From contig CAZKKI010000026.1 in NCBI GenBank assembly GCA_964553325.1, positions 1-49,385 of the forward strand: a DNA stretch of 49,385 bases, given 5' to 3'. A program made the position numbers and the translations under genes. Below the pieces are notes generated by a model, which did not search any database, had not been told where the DNA came from, and saw only the letters and a program-made list of their open reading frames with translations. The stretch is from BMS3ABIN04 sp964553325. GTDB lineage: Bacteria > Bacteroidota > Ignavibacteria > Ignavibacteriales > Melioribacteraceae. This document shows, one piece after another, positions 43,107-49,385 of the stretch (the first letter of the stretch is position 1; each line of letters starts with the position of its first letter).

Positions 43107-43122
43107 CGTTTCACGTGAAACG
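43107..43122. promoter_or_regulatory. parS site 2
   Basis: CGTTTCACGTGAAACG, a perfect palindrome sharing the central 14 bases of parS with both flanking bases changed. Its centre is 47 bases from that of site 1, and it sits 13 bases before the mnmG start codon. Confidence 0.75.
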
Positions 43123-43135
43123 GAAAGAACAAATT

Positions 43136-45013
43136 ATGAAGCATTACGACGTAATTGTAATCGGTGGCGGACATGCCGGCATAGAGGCCGGAGTTGCGGC
43201 GGCTCGAATGGGTATGTCGGTTGCAATGATTACAATGGATAAAAACGCTATCGGCAGAATGTCTTGCAATCCGGCTATCGGAGGAAGTGCAAAAGGGCAC
43301 ATCGTGCACGAAATCGATTCCCTCGGCGGGGCAATGGGATTGATTGCCGACAGAACGGGAATTCAGTTTCGTACGTTAAATAAATCGAAAGGTCCTTCCG
43401 TCTGGGCGGGCAGGTGTCAATCCGATAGAAAACTTTATTCCGAAGAAGCAGTCCGCTTTGTTCTCGGAACTCCTAATCTGGAGGTGATTGAAGATTCGGT
43501 AATAGATGCATTTGCAGAAGACGGAAAAATAACCGGAATAAAAACCCGGGTGGGCAAAGAATTCACTTGTAAAGCTCTGATTGTGGCGTCGGGAACGTTT
43601 TTGAACGGTTTGATGTACACAGGTCCGAATCCCAAAATAGGCGGCAGATACGGCGAACCAGCAGCAACCGGGCTTTCCGAGGCGTTTAAAAAAATGGGTT
43701 TTACGGTCGATAGACTGAAAACCGGCACTCCGCCGAGATTGGTAAAGTCCACAATCGATTTTGATGTGTTGGAAGTTCAGCCTGGCGATGAAAATCCCAG
43801 CCCTTTTTCCAGAAGAACTCCGAAAGCCGATTTTCCGTATTTACCACAAGTTCCGTGTCATATTACTTACACGGACGAAAAAGTTCATAAAATTTTGGAG
43901 AAAGGATTTGACCGCTCGCCGATTTTTACGGGATTGATAAAGGGCACGGGACCGAGATATTGTCCATCCATAGAAGATAAAATCGTTAGGTTTTCCGATA
44001 AACCGAAACATCAACTTTTCCTTGAACCCGAAGGATTGAACGACGATTTGATTTATTTGAACGGATTTTCAACCTCTTTGCCCGAAGAAATTCAACTTGA
44101 AGCATTACGCTCAATCAAAGGTTTGGAGAATGTTGAAATGGCGCGACCCGGTTATGCGGTTGAATACGATTACTTTCCGCCGCACCAAGTTGAGCTTACA
44201 CTCGAAACAAAATTGGTGAAAGGACTTTATTTTGCCGGACAAATTAACGGAACATCGGGTTATGAAGAGGCAGCCGGGCAAGGATTAATTGCCGGAATTA
44301 ACGCCGCATTGAAAATTCAAGGAAAACCCGAATTCGTTTTGAAAAGAAGTGAAGCTTATATCGGGGTTTTAATCGACGATCTGGTTGGAAAATCTACGGA
44401 CGAACCGTACAGGATGTTTACGTCGCGAGCGGAATATAGATTGCTTCTGCGCCAAGACAACGCCGATAGACGATTAATGAAATACGGATATGAATTCGGA
44501 TTGATACCGGAAGATTTATACAAGGAACTTGAAGAAAAAGAAAAATTGATTGCACGCGGGTTCGATTTCGCTTCGAAACATAGAATTTCACCGAACGAAA
44601 TAAACGACTTGTTGGAATCTAAAAAGTCATCCAAACTCGATAACGGGGAAACGGTAAGCAAACTTGCAAAACGGCCGGAATTGAGTTTGCGCGAGATTTT
44701 GGAAAATATCGACAAAAATAAATATCCGATTGCAAATGCAATTTTAAGGAACGGCGAAGTGTTGCAACAACTGGAAATAGAGCTTAAATACGAAGGATAT
44801 ATAAAGCGCCAGATGGAACTGGTGAAAAAAATGGAGAAACTTGAAAACACTAAAATTCCTTCAAGTTTCGATTTTCTAAGTTTAAACACAATCTCCGCCG
44901 AGGGTCGCGAAAAACTACATAAAGTCCGACCCCGGTCAATCGGGCAGGCTTCGCGTATTTCCGGAGTTTCTCCGGCGGATATTTCCGTGTTAATGATATA
45001 CTTGAAAAATTAA
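43136..45013 (+). CDS. mnmG: tRNA uridine-5-carboxymethylaminomethyl modification enzyme MnmG (GidA)
   Basis: 625 residues from the ATG at 43136 ('MKHYDVIVIGGGHAGIEA'); an upstream GTG at 43115 lies within parS site 2 and is less likely. FAD-binding signature 'VIGGGHAGIEAGVAAARMG' and the MnmG signature 'GRMSCNPAIGGSAKGHIVHEIDSLGG' are present; 'GTFLNGLMYTGPNPKIGGRYGEPAATGLSEAF' and 'GQINGTSGYEEAAGQGLIAGINAAL' are family blocks. It is the FAD-dependent partner of MnmE in tRNA U34 modification. It is followed by rsmG after 15 bases, the usual gidA-gidB order near the origin. Confidence 0.97.
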   Translation: MKHYDVIVIGGGHAGIEAGVAAARMGMSVAMITMDKNAIGRMSCNPAIGGSAKGHIVHEIDSLGGAMGLIADRTGIQFRTLNKSKGPSVWAGRCQSDRKLYSEEAVRFVLGTPNLEVIEDSVIDAFAEDGKITGIKTRVGKEFTCKALIVASGTFLNGLMYTGPNPKIGGRYGEPAATGLSEAFKKMGFTVDRLKTGTPPRLVKSTIDFDVLEVQPGDENPSPFSRRTPKADFPYLPQVPCHITYTDEKVHKILEKGFDRSPIFTGLIKGTGPRYCPSIEDKIVRFSDKPKHQLFLEPEGLNDDLIYLNGFSTSLPEEIQLEALRSIKGLENVEMARPGYAVEYDYFPPHQVELTLETKLVKGLYFAGQINGTSGYEEAAGQGLIAGINAALKIQGKPEFVLKRSEAYIGVLIDDLVGKSTDEPYRMFTSRAEYRLLLRQDNADRRLMKYGYEFGLIPEDLYKELEEKEKLIARGFDFASKHRISPNEINDLLESKKSSKLDNGETVSKLAKRPELSLREILENIDKNKYPIANAILRNGEVLQQLEIELKYEGYIKRQMELVKKMEKLENTKIPSSFDFLSLNTISAEGREKLHKVRPRSIGQASRISGVSPADISVLMIYLKN

Positions 45014-45028
45014 ATTGCGGGGGCAGAA

Positions 45029-45709
45029 TTGACTCAAGCACAACAATACCTTAGTGAATTAAAAAAAATATTTTGGGATAACGACATTGCTCTCAGCGAT
45101 TATCAGCTTGAGCGAATGGCTCACTTTGCAGAGCTTGTAGTTGAGAAAAACAAAGTTGTAAATTTGATTTCGCGAAAAGACATTAAAAATATCGTTGAAA
45201 ATCACATTTTTATTTCCGCATACATAACGGAATTTTTGCCCGATAGGGGAAACAGATTTTTGGATATCGGAACCGGCGGAGGTTTTCCGGGCATTCCGCT
45301 CGCTATTATCAAACCGTTGATGCGCGGGGTTTTGGCCGATTCCACCGCAAAGAAAATTGATGCGGTACGGGAATTTATCGACAAATTGAAAATGCCGAAC
45401 GTTATTGCGGAAAACTGCAGGGTCGAAAGTCCGGAATTTAAAGAAAAATACGCCGATTCGTTCGATCTTGTTGTAAGCCGCTCGACCGTTCCTTTAAGCG
45501 TATTGCTTCGCTATTCTATTCCGCTGATTAAACAAAAAGCATATCTCGCTGCAATAAAAGGCGGCGATTTAACTCAAGAATTTAAAACGGCGGAAACCAA
45601 ATATAAACCGTACATTAAAAAGTCCACTGTTTTCGAATTGGCGTACAAACCTTCGAACACACGGAACGAAAAAGGGAAAAAATTAATTTTACTGGAACTT
45701 ACGAAATGA
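45029..45709 (+). CDS. rsmG: 16S rRNA (guanine-N7)-methyltransferase RsmG (GidB)
   Basis: 226 residues from a TTG at 45029 with GGGGG upstream. The AdoMet-binding motif is 'FLDIGTGGGFPGIPLAII' near residues 77-94, preceded by 'ISRKDIKNIVENHI' and followed by 'DLVVSRSTVPL'. RsmG methylates N7 of G527 of 16S rRNA. The 3' end overlaps murQ by four bases (ATGA), so the genes are coupled. Confidence 0.93.
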   Translation: MTQAQQYLSELKKIFWDNDIALSDYQLERMAHFAELVVEKNKVVNLISRKDIKNIVENHIFISAYITEFLPDRGNRFLDIGTGGGFPGIPLAIIKPLMRGVLADSTAKKIDAVREFIDKLKMPNVIAENCRVESPEFKEKYADSFDLVVSRSTVPLSVLLRYSIPLIKQKAYLAAIKGGDLTQEFKTAETKYKPYIKKSTVFELAYKPSNTRNEKGKKLILLELTK

Positions 45710-46629
45710 GCAAAGATTCTAAAAAACTATTCGAAGAAATAGCCGCGTTGGCTACGGAACAACGAAACGAAAAATCCACCAATATCGATTTAAGCTCAAC
45801 GGCGGAAATATTAAAAATTATTAACGACGAAGACAAAAAAGTACCGTATGCAGTCGAAAAGGAATTGCCGTATATCGAACAAGCGGTTGAATTGATAGTA
45901 AAAGCATTTAAAAAAGGCGGGCGCTTGCTTTATTTTGGAGCGGGAACAAGCGGCAGACTTGGTGTTGTGGATGCTGCAGAATGTCCGCCGACCTTCGGAA
46001 CGGACCCGGAAATGGTGCAAGGATTTATTGCGGGCGGAAAAGAAGCAATGTTTGTAGCTCAAGAAGGTGCGGAGGATTATGAGGAAAACGGTGCGAAGGA
46101 TGTTTTGAAAGCCAACGTGAACGAAAAAGATGTTGTGTGCGGAATCGCGGCAAGCAGAAGAACTCCGTATGTTATCGGAGCGGTAAGAAAAGCCAAGGAA
46201 TTGGGTGCTACAACGTTATTTGTAACTTGCACGCCCCGCGAAACTTTTAACGTCGAAAGCGTCGACGTTGCTATTTGTCCGGTTGTAGGTCCCGAAGTTG
46301 TTATGGGTTCCACAAGAATGAAAAGCGGAACGGCGCAGAAGCTCGTGCTAAATATGTTAACTACTACGGCTATGGTAAGACTAGGAAAAACGTACGAAAA
46401 TATGATGATCGATTTGCAAATGACGAACAAAAAATTGATTGAACGTGCAAAAAGAATTGTAATGACAATTACCGGCGTAAGTTACGAGGATGCAACCGAC
46501 TATTTGGAAAAAGCGGGTTGGCATGTAAAAACGGCGTTGGTTATGATTCTGGCAAACGTTGATGTGAACGAAGCTAAAAGAAGATTGGAAAAAGCTGACG
46601 GATTCGTAAGAAAAGCGTTGGGAATGTAA
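45706..46629 (+). CDS. murQ: N-acetylmuramic acid 6-phosphate etherase MurQ
   Basis: 307 residues, normal length. The SIS domain signature is 'LLYFGAGTSGRLGVVDAAECPPTFGT' near residues 68-93 and 'AASRRTPYVIGAVRKAKELGA' lies near 145-165; a UBA-like C-terminal segment follows 'ITGVSYEDATDYLEKAGWHVKTALVMI'. MurQ cleaves the lactyl ether of MurNAc 6-phosphate to GlcNAc 6-phosphate and D-lactate, recycling peptidoglycan sugars. It sits where parA-parB usually follow gidA-gidB, coupled by a four-base overlap to rsmG. The transporter and kinase that feed it are not in the window. Confidence 0.93.
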   Translation: MSKDSKKLFEEIAALATEQRNEKSTNIDLSSTAEILKIINDEDKKVPYAVEKELPYIEQAVELIVKAFKKGGRLLYFGAGTSGRLGVVDAAECPPTFGTDPEMVQGFIAGGKEAMFVAQEGAEDYEENGAKDVLKANVNEKDVVCGIAASRRTPYVIGAVRKAKELGATTLFVTCTPRETFNVESVDVAICPVVGPEVVMGSTRMKSGTAQKLVLNMLTTTAMVRLGKTYENMMIDLQMTNKKLIERAKRIVMTITGVSYEDATDYLEKAGWHVKTALVMILANVDVNEAKRRLEKADGFVRKALGM

Positions 46630-46803
46630 AATTAATGGAATTGTAAAATAAGTTTGTGTATGTATTTTTTATACCCCCGGTGCAAAACTTAAATGATAAA
46701 GCGCCTGTTGTTTTTTAATCCAAACTCTTTTTCTTCTATCCTTGCATTATTCCTTTCTGTTTTTATAAATTGGCAAAAAACAAAATCGAAAGGGAGAAAT
46801 AAA

Positions 46804-47919
46804 TTGAATAAAACGCTAATTATTTTAATTTTAATTGTTTCGGTTGGTCTTGCTCAAAAGAAAGAAAAGAAAATTCCGCACGAATTTACAACGATAATAA
46901 ATCTGGAAACCACGCCCGTAAAACATCAGGGTCAAACCGGAACGTGTTGGGCTTTTGCAACGTCTTCGTTTTGGGAATCCGAATTATTGCGTTTGGGAAA
47001 ACCCGAATTCGACATTTCCGAAATGTATATTGCGCGCAGGGCTTATGAAATGAAAGCCGAAAATTATATCCGTTATCACGGTAAAACCCAATTTGATGAA
47101 GGTGGACAAGCTCACGACGTTTTGGCGGTTATTAAAAAATACGGTTTCGTTCCGCAGACGGTTTATCCTGAAAAATTAAACGACGAGGGAATATTAAATC
47201 ATAGGGAAGCAGTTTCCGTAATGAAAGGAATATTAAGCGGCGTATTAAAAAATTCTTCCAAAACAATTTCGGAAAACTGGAAGAAAGTAATTAGTGCAAC
47301 GTTGGATATATATTTCGGGGAAGTACCAGAAAAGTTCTTTTACAACGGGAAAGAGTATACGCCCCGTTCATTCGCAAAGGAATCGGGATTGAATCCCGGG
47401 GATTACATCGAGTTCACCTCGTATACACACCATCCGTTTTATGAAAAATTTGTTTTGGAGGTGCCGGATAACTGGATGCACGAAGAATATTATAACGTAC
47501 CGATTGACGAATTAATGCAAATTATCGACTTTGCATTGGAAAACGGCTATACAATCGATTGGGACGGTGATACGGGTCGGGATAATTTTTACCGCAAAAA
47601 AGGTTATGCGGTTGTACCCGTTGACGACAAACAAAAAGGGAACGAACCGGAAGTAGAAATGTTTGTAACCCAGGAAATGAGACAAAGGGCTTTCGATAGT
47701 TTTGATGTTACCGACGATCATTTAATGCATATTACCGGCTTAGCTAAAAATCAAAAGGGGACGAAATTTTATTATACCAAAAATTCGTGGGGAACAAAAG
47801 ATAAAAAGTTTAACGGCTTTTGGTATATGTCCGAACCGTACGTTCGACTGAAAACAATCGCAATTATGGTTCATAAAGACGCCGTACCTCCGGAAATAAA
47901 AAAGAAGCTCGGTTTGTAA
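46804..47919 (+). CDS. C1-family (papain-fold, aminopeptidase C/bleomycin hydrolase-like) peptidase, secreted
   Basis: 371 residues from a TTG at 46804 with AGGGAG seven bases before it; this gives the signal peptide 'MNKTLIILILIVSVGLAQ'. The open frame 111 bases upstream lacks these features. Catalytic residues are Gln42 (oxyanion), Cys48 in 'QTGTCWAF', His309 in 'DDHLMHITG' and Asn327 in 'TKNSWGT', the order and motifs of the C1B/PepC group. Unlike cytoplasmic bleomycin hydrolases it carries a signal peptide and is shorter, so a periplasmic or extracellular peptidase is more likely. It stands alone after murQ (174 bases). Confidence 0.85.
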   Translation: MNKTLIILILIVSVGLAQKKEKKIPHEFTTIINLETTPVKHQGQTGTCWAFATSSFWESELLRLGKPEFDISEMYIARRAYEMKAENYIRYHGKTQFDEGGQAHDVLAVIKKYGFVPQTVYPEKLNDEGILNHREAVSVMKGILSGVLKNSSKTISENWKKVISATLDIYFGEVPEKFFYNGKEYTPRSFAKESGLNPGDYIEFTSYTHHPFYEKFVLEVPDNWMHEEYYNVPIDELMQIIDFALENGYTIDWDGDTGRDNFYRKKGYAVVPVDDKQKGNEPEVEMFVTQEMRQRAFDSFDVTDDHLMHITGLAKNQKGTKFYYTKNSWGTKDKKFNGFWYMSEPYVRLKTIAIMVHKDAVPPEIKKKLGL

Positions 47920-48054
47920 AATCGTAAAAAACGGTCATCCGCTTCTGTTTGTATGGAATTTAAAGAAATTTCATTTTTGTCTGGAATACGACAGAAAAAA
48001 ATCCACCGTAGAGGCATATTTGGATATAAAAAAGATTGGAAAGGATAAAACAAA

Positions 48055-48294
48055 ATGGGAAAAATAAATAATCCGTTGTCGGAATTAATCAGCGATGAAA
48101 TTTACGCACTTTTGGAAAAACGCGGATTAATCGATCAAAAATCCGTTAGGAATTTCCAAATAAAAAAGAGATTTCAAGAACTACGCAAAGACCACAAATT
48201 GAGAGCGGGCGAAGCGATTGAGAAATTGCGCGAAGAATATCCGTATCTTCAATTCGATTCAATCAGAAAAATTGTTTATCATAAATTTGAATAA
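48055..48294 (+). CDS. Small protein of unknown function with possible helix-turn-helix
   Basis: 79 residues with GGAAAGGA seven bases before the ATG. It is helical and charged ('QELRKDHKLRAGEAIEKLREE' with 'LQFDSIRKIVYHKF' near the end), and the last helices resemble a helix-turn-helix. No signal peptide or family was recognised. The 135 bases before it contain no other gene. Confidence 0.6.
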   Translation: MGKINNPLSELISDEIYALLEKRGLIDQKSVRNFQIKKRFQELRKDHKLRAGEAIEKLREEYPYLQFDSIRKIVYHKFE

Positions 48295-48348
48295 AAGAAC
48301 GGATTCCGTTGTTCGCATTGTGAAATTGAGTCTTGAAACGATTACATA

Positions 48349-48379
48349 AATCCGGCCGGGTTTTAAATCCGACCGGATT
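48349..48379. terminator. Hairpin between the small gene and the secreted-protein gene
   Basis: Arms AATCCGGCCGG and CCGACCGGATT pair over 11 positions with one mismatch around a nine-base loop, between convergent genes. There is no following T-run, so it may terminate in both directions weakly or only act as a structured spacer. Confidence 0.5.
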
Positions 48380-48426
48380 AATGATTTGAAATTATCACAT
48401 GTACAGGAAAGCAATTTATTTAGGTT

Positions 48427-49385
48427 TTATTTCATTAAAATCATCTTTTTTATTTCGGTAAAATTTCCTACAGAAAGTTGATAAAAATAAATTCCGCTGT
48501 TCAGATCAGACGCATCGAATCTAACCGAATAAGTTCCGGGCGCTTGTTGTTTATTGACGAGAGTTGCGATATTGCGACCCAAAACATCGTAAACGACAAG
48601 AGATACGTTTGATGTTTTAACGTTAGACGGAATACTGTACTTGATTGTAGTAACGGGATTGAACGGATTGGGATAATTTTGTGCAAGTTCGAATTTATCG
48701 GGAGCACCAACAAAAACTTCTACAACGGGAGAAAATTCAAATGAACCGTCCACGTCGATTTGTTTTAATCTGTAAAAATATTTGCCCGAGTTTTCGATAT
48801 TGCCGTCCGTGAAAGAATAATCTTTCGGGGAATTGCTGTTACCGTGTCCTTCCACGAAACCGATTTTTTGCCAATCTTTATTTTCCGAAGCCCGTTGAAC
48901 TTCAAATCCGTAATTGTTTACTTCCGTTGCGGTTCTCCAATTCAGTTCTATGTTGTTCCCGTTTATAGAAGCGGAAAAAGCTGTGAGTTCGACGGGCATG
49001 GGATTGTCAAAGGTAAAATCGTCAACCATAATTCTTTCGGTAGAACCATTTGCTTTAATTCTAATTTTAATATTTGTAGTTGATGAAGTAATCGTAGAGG
49101 TATATGAAAATTGTTTCCAATCAGAATCTGAAAGAAGAGAATTATCAATTGTACCAACACTTGTATAGTTGCTTCCACCATCAATGCTATAAGCAACATC
49201 AAAATTGGTAGCAGGCGATGCATCCCACCGTCTGACGTAAAAAGAAAATCCGTCAATACTCGTTGCATCTATCGTAACAAACCATTCAACAGTAGATGAA
49301 TTTCTTAAACGCCAAGAATAGGTAGAATTATTATGAGTTTTGCCAAACCCATCTTGTGTGCCGTTTGTTTCTCGCAATGCAGGCC
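48427..49385 (-). CDS. Secreted protein with C-terminal sorting domain (5' partial)
   Basis: The frame runs off the right edge of the window; about 319 residues of the C-terminus are visible. The visible N-terminal part is a beta-sandwich-like repeat with 'DGFSFYVRRWDASPATNFDV' and 'IMVDDFTF', followed by 'ELTAFSASINGNNIELNWRTATEVNNYGFEVQRA', a Fn3-like module common in surface proteins. The end is the sorting domain 'LAQNYPNPFNPVTTIKYSIP' to 'IKKMILMK'. It is probably exported through a type IX-like pathway and cell-surface attached or released. Its main function lies upstream, beyond the window. Confidence 0.85.
   Translation of the reverse strand, partial: PALRETNGTQDGFGKTHNNSTYSWRLRNSSTVEWFVTIDATSIDGFSFYVRRWDASPATNFDVAYSIDGGSNYTSVGTIDNSLLSDSDWKQFSYTSTITSSTTNIKIRIKANGSTERIMVDDFTFDNPMPVELTAFSASINGNNIELNWRTATEVNNYGFEVQRASENKDWQKIGFVEGHGNSNSPKDYSFTDGNIENSGKYFYRLKQIDVDGSFEFSPVVEVFVGAPDKFELAQNYPNPFNPVTTIKYSIPSNVKTSNVSLVVYDVLGRNIATLVNKQQAPGTYSVRFDASDLNSGIYFYQLSVGNFTEIKKMILMK

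Noticed and set aside
47953..48048. A 31-codon frame starting ATG at 47953
   Set aside because: There is no ribosome binding site, no similarity, and the codon use looks like spacer between two genes.

Overview
The window reads as a 49.4 kb piece of the chromosomal replication-origin region of a low-GC, Gram-negative member of the Bacteroidota/Chlorobiota/Ignavibacteriota neighbourhood, most likely an Ignavibacteria-type organism. Three large secreted proteins (13141-17115, 38573-41449 and the partial gene at 48427-49385) end in the 'NYPNPFNP...' C-terminal sorting domain typical of Ignavibacteria and relatives, several lipoproteins and signal peptides are present, and start sites often use GTG or TTG. 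The taxonomic call is inference: no rRNA gene lies in the window.

Layout. 1-1270: an ECF sigma factor (5' end cut by the window), its zinc-binding anti-sigma factor and an OsmC protein form an apparent thiol/oxidative-stress operon. 1272-13000: a mixed housekeeping block with an MmcQ/YjbR protein, a tail-specific protease, a lipoprotein, an M1 metallopeptidase, a membrane protein, a fused AdoMet decarboxylase/aminopropyltransferase, a DUF423 gene whose frame is split at an A-AAA-AAG run, a succinate-semialdehyde-type dehydrogenase, 3-methyladenine glycosylase and a histidine phosphatase. 13141-17115: a 1324-residue secreted beta-propeller/beta-helix protein. 17174-19735: hisS-rlmB and a PTS EIIA protein on the minus strand. 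19913-22463: an unrecognised three-gene group (NAD(P)-binding enzyme, small basic protein, six-helix membrane protein). 22484-28094: LOG protein, esterase, metallophosphoesterase, and a tightly coupled epimerase/asparaginase/HExxH-membrane-protein operon.

28095-37301 is the origin and its classic gene set: dnaA, dnaN, recF, a DUF721 protein, gyrB, gyrA. DnaA boxes flank dnaA on both sides; one overlaps the dnaA start codon; a G/T-rich, C-poor tract precedes dnaA and a candidate DnaA-trio element precedes dnaN. Every gene from dnaA to 48294 is on the plus strand, while the genes just left of dnaA are mostly on the minus strand, as expected for bidirectional replication from here. 37318-48294 holds a trans-sulfuration enzyme, a subtilase, mnmE-mnmG-rsmG-murQ, a papain-fold peptidase and a small protein. 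Two near-consensus parS sites lie between mnmE and mnmG, so chromosome segregation is probably seeded about 15 kb from dnaA.

No rRNA, tRNA, CRISPR array, insertion sequence or prophage was recognised. The only gene-free stretches over 300 bases are the two origin segments flanking dnaA.
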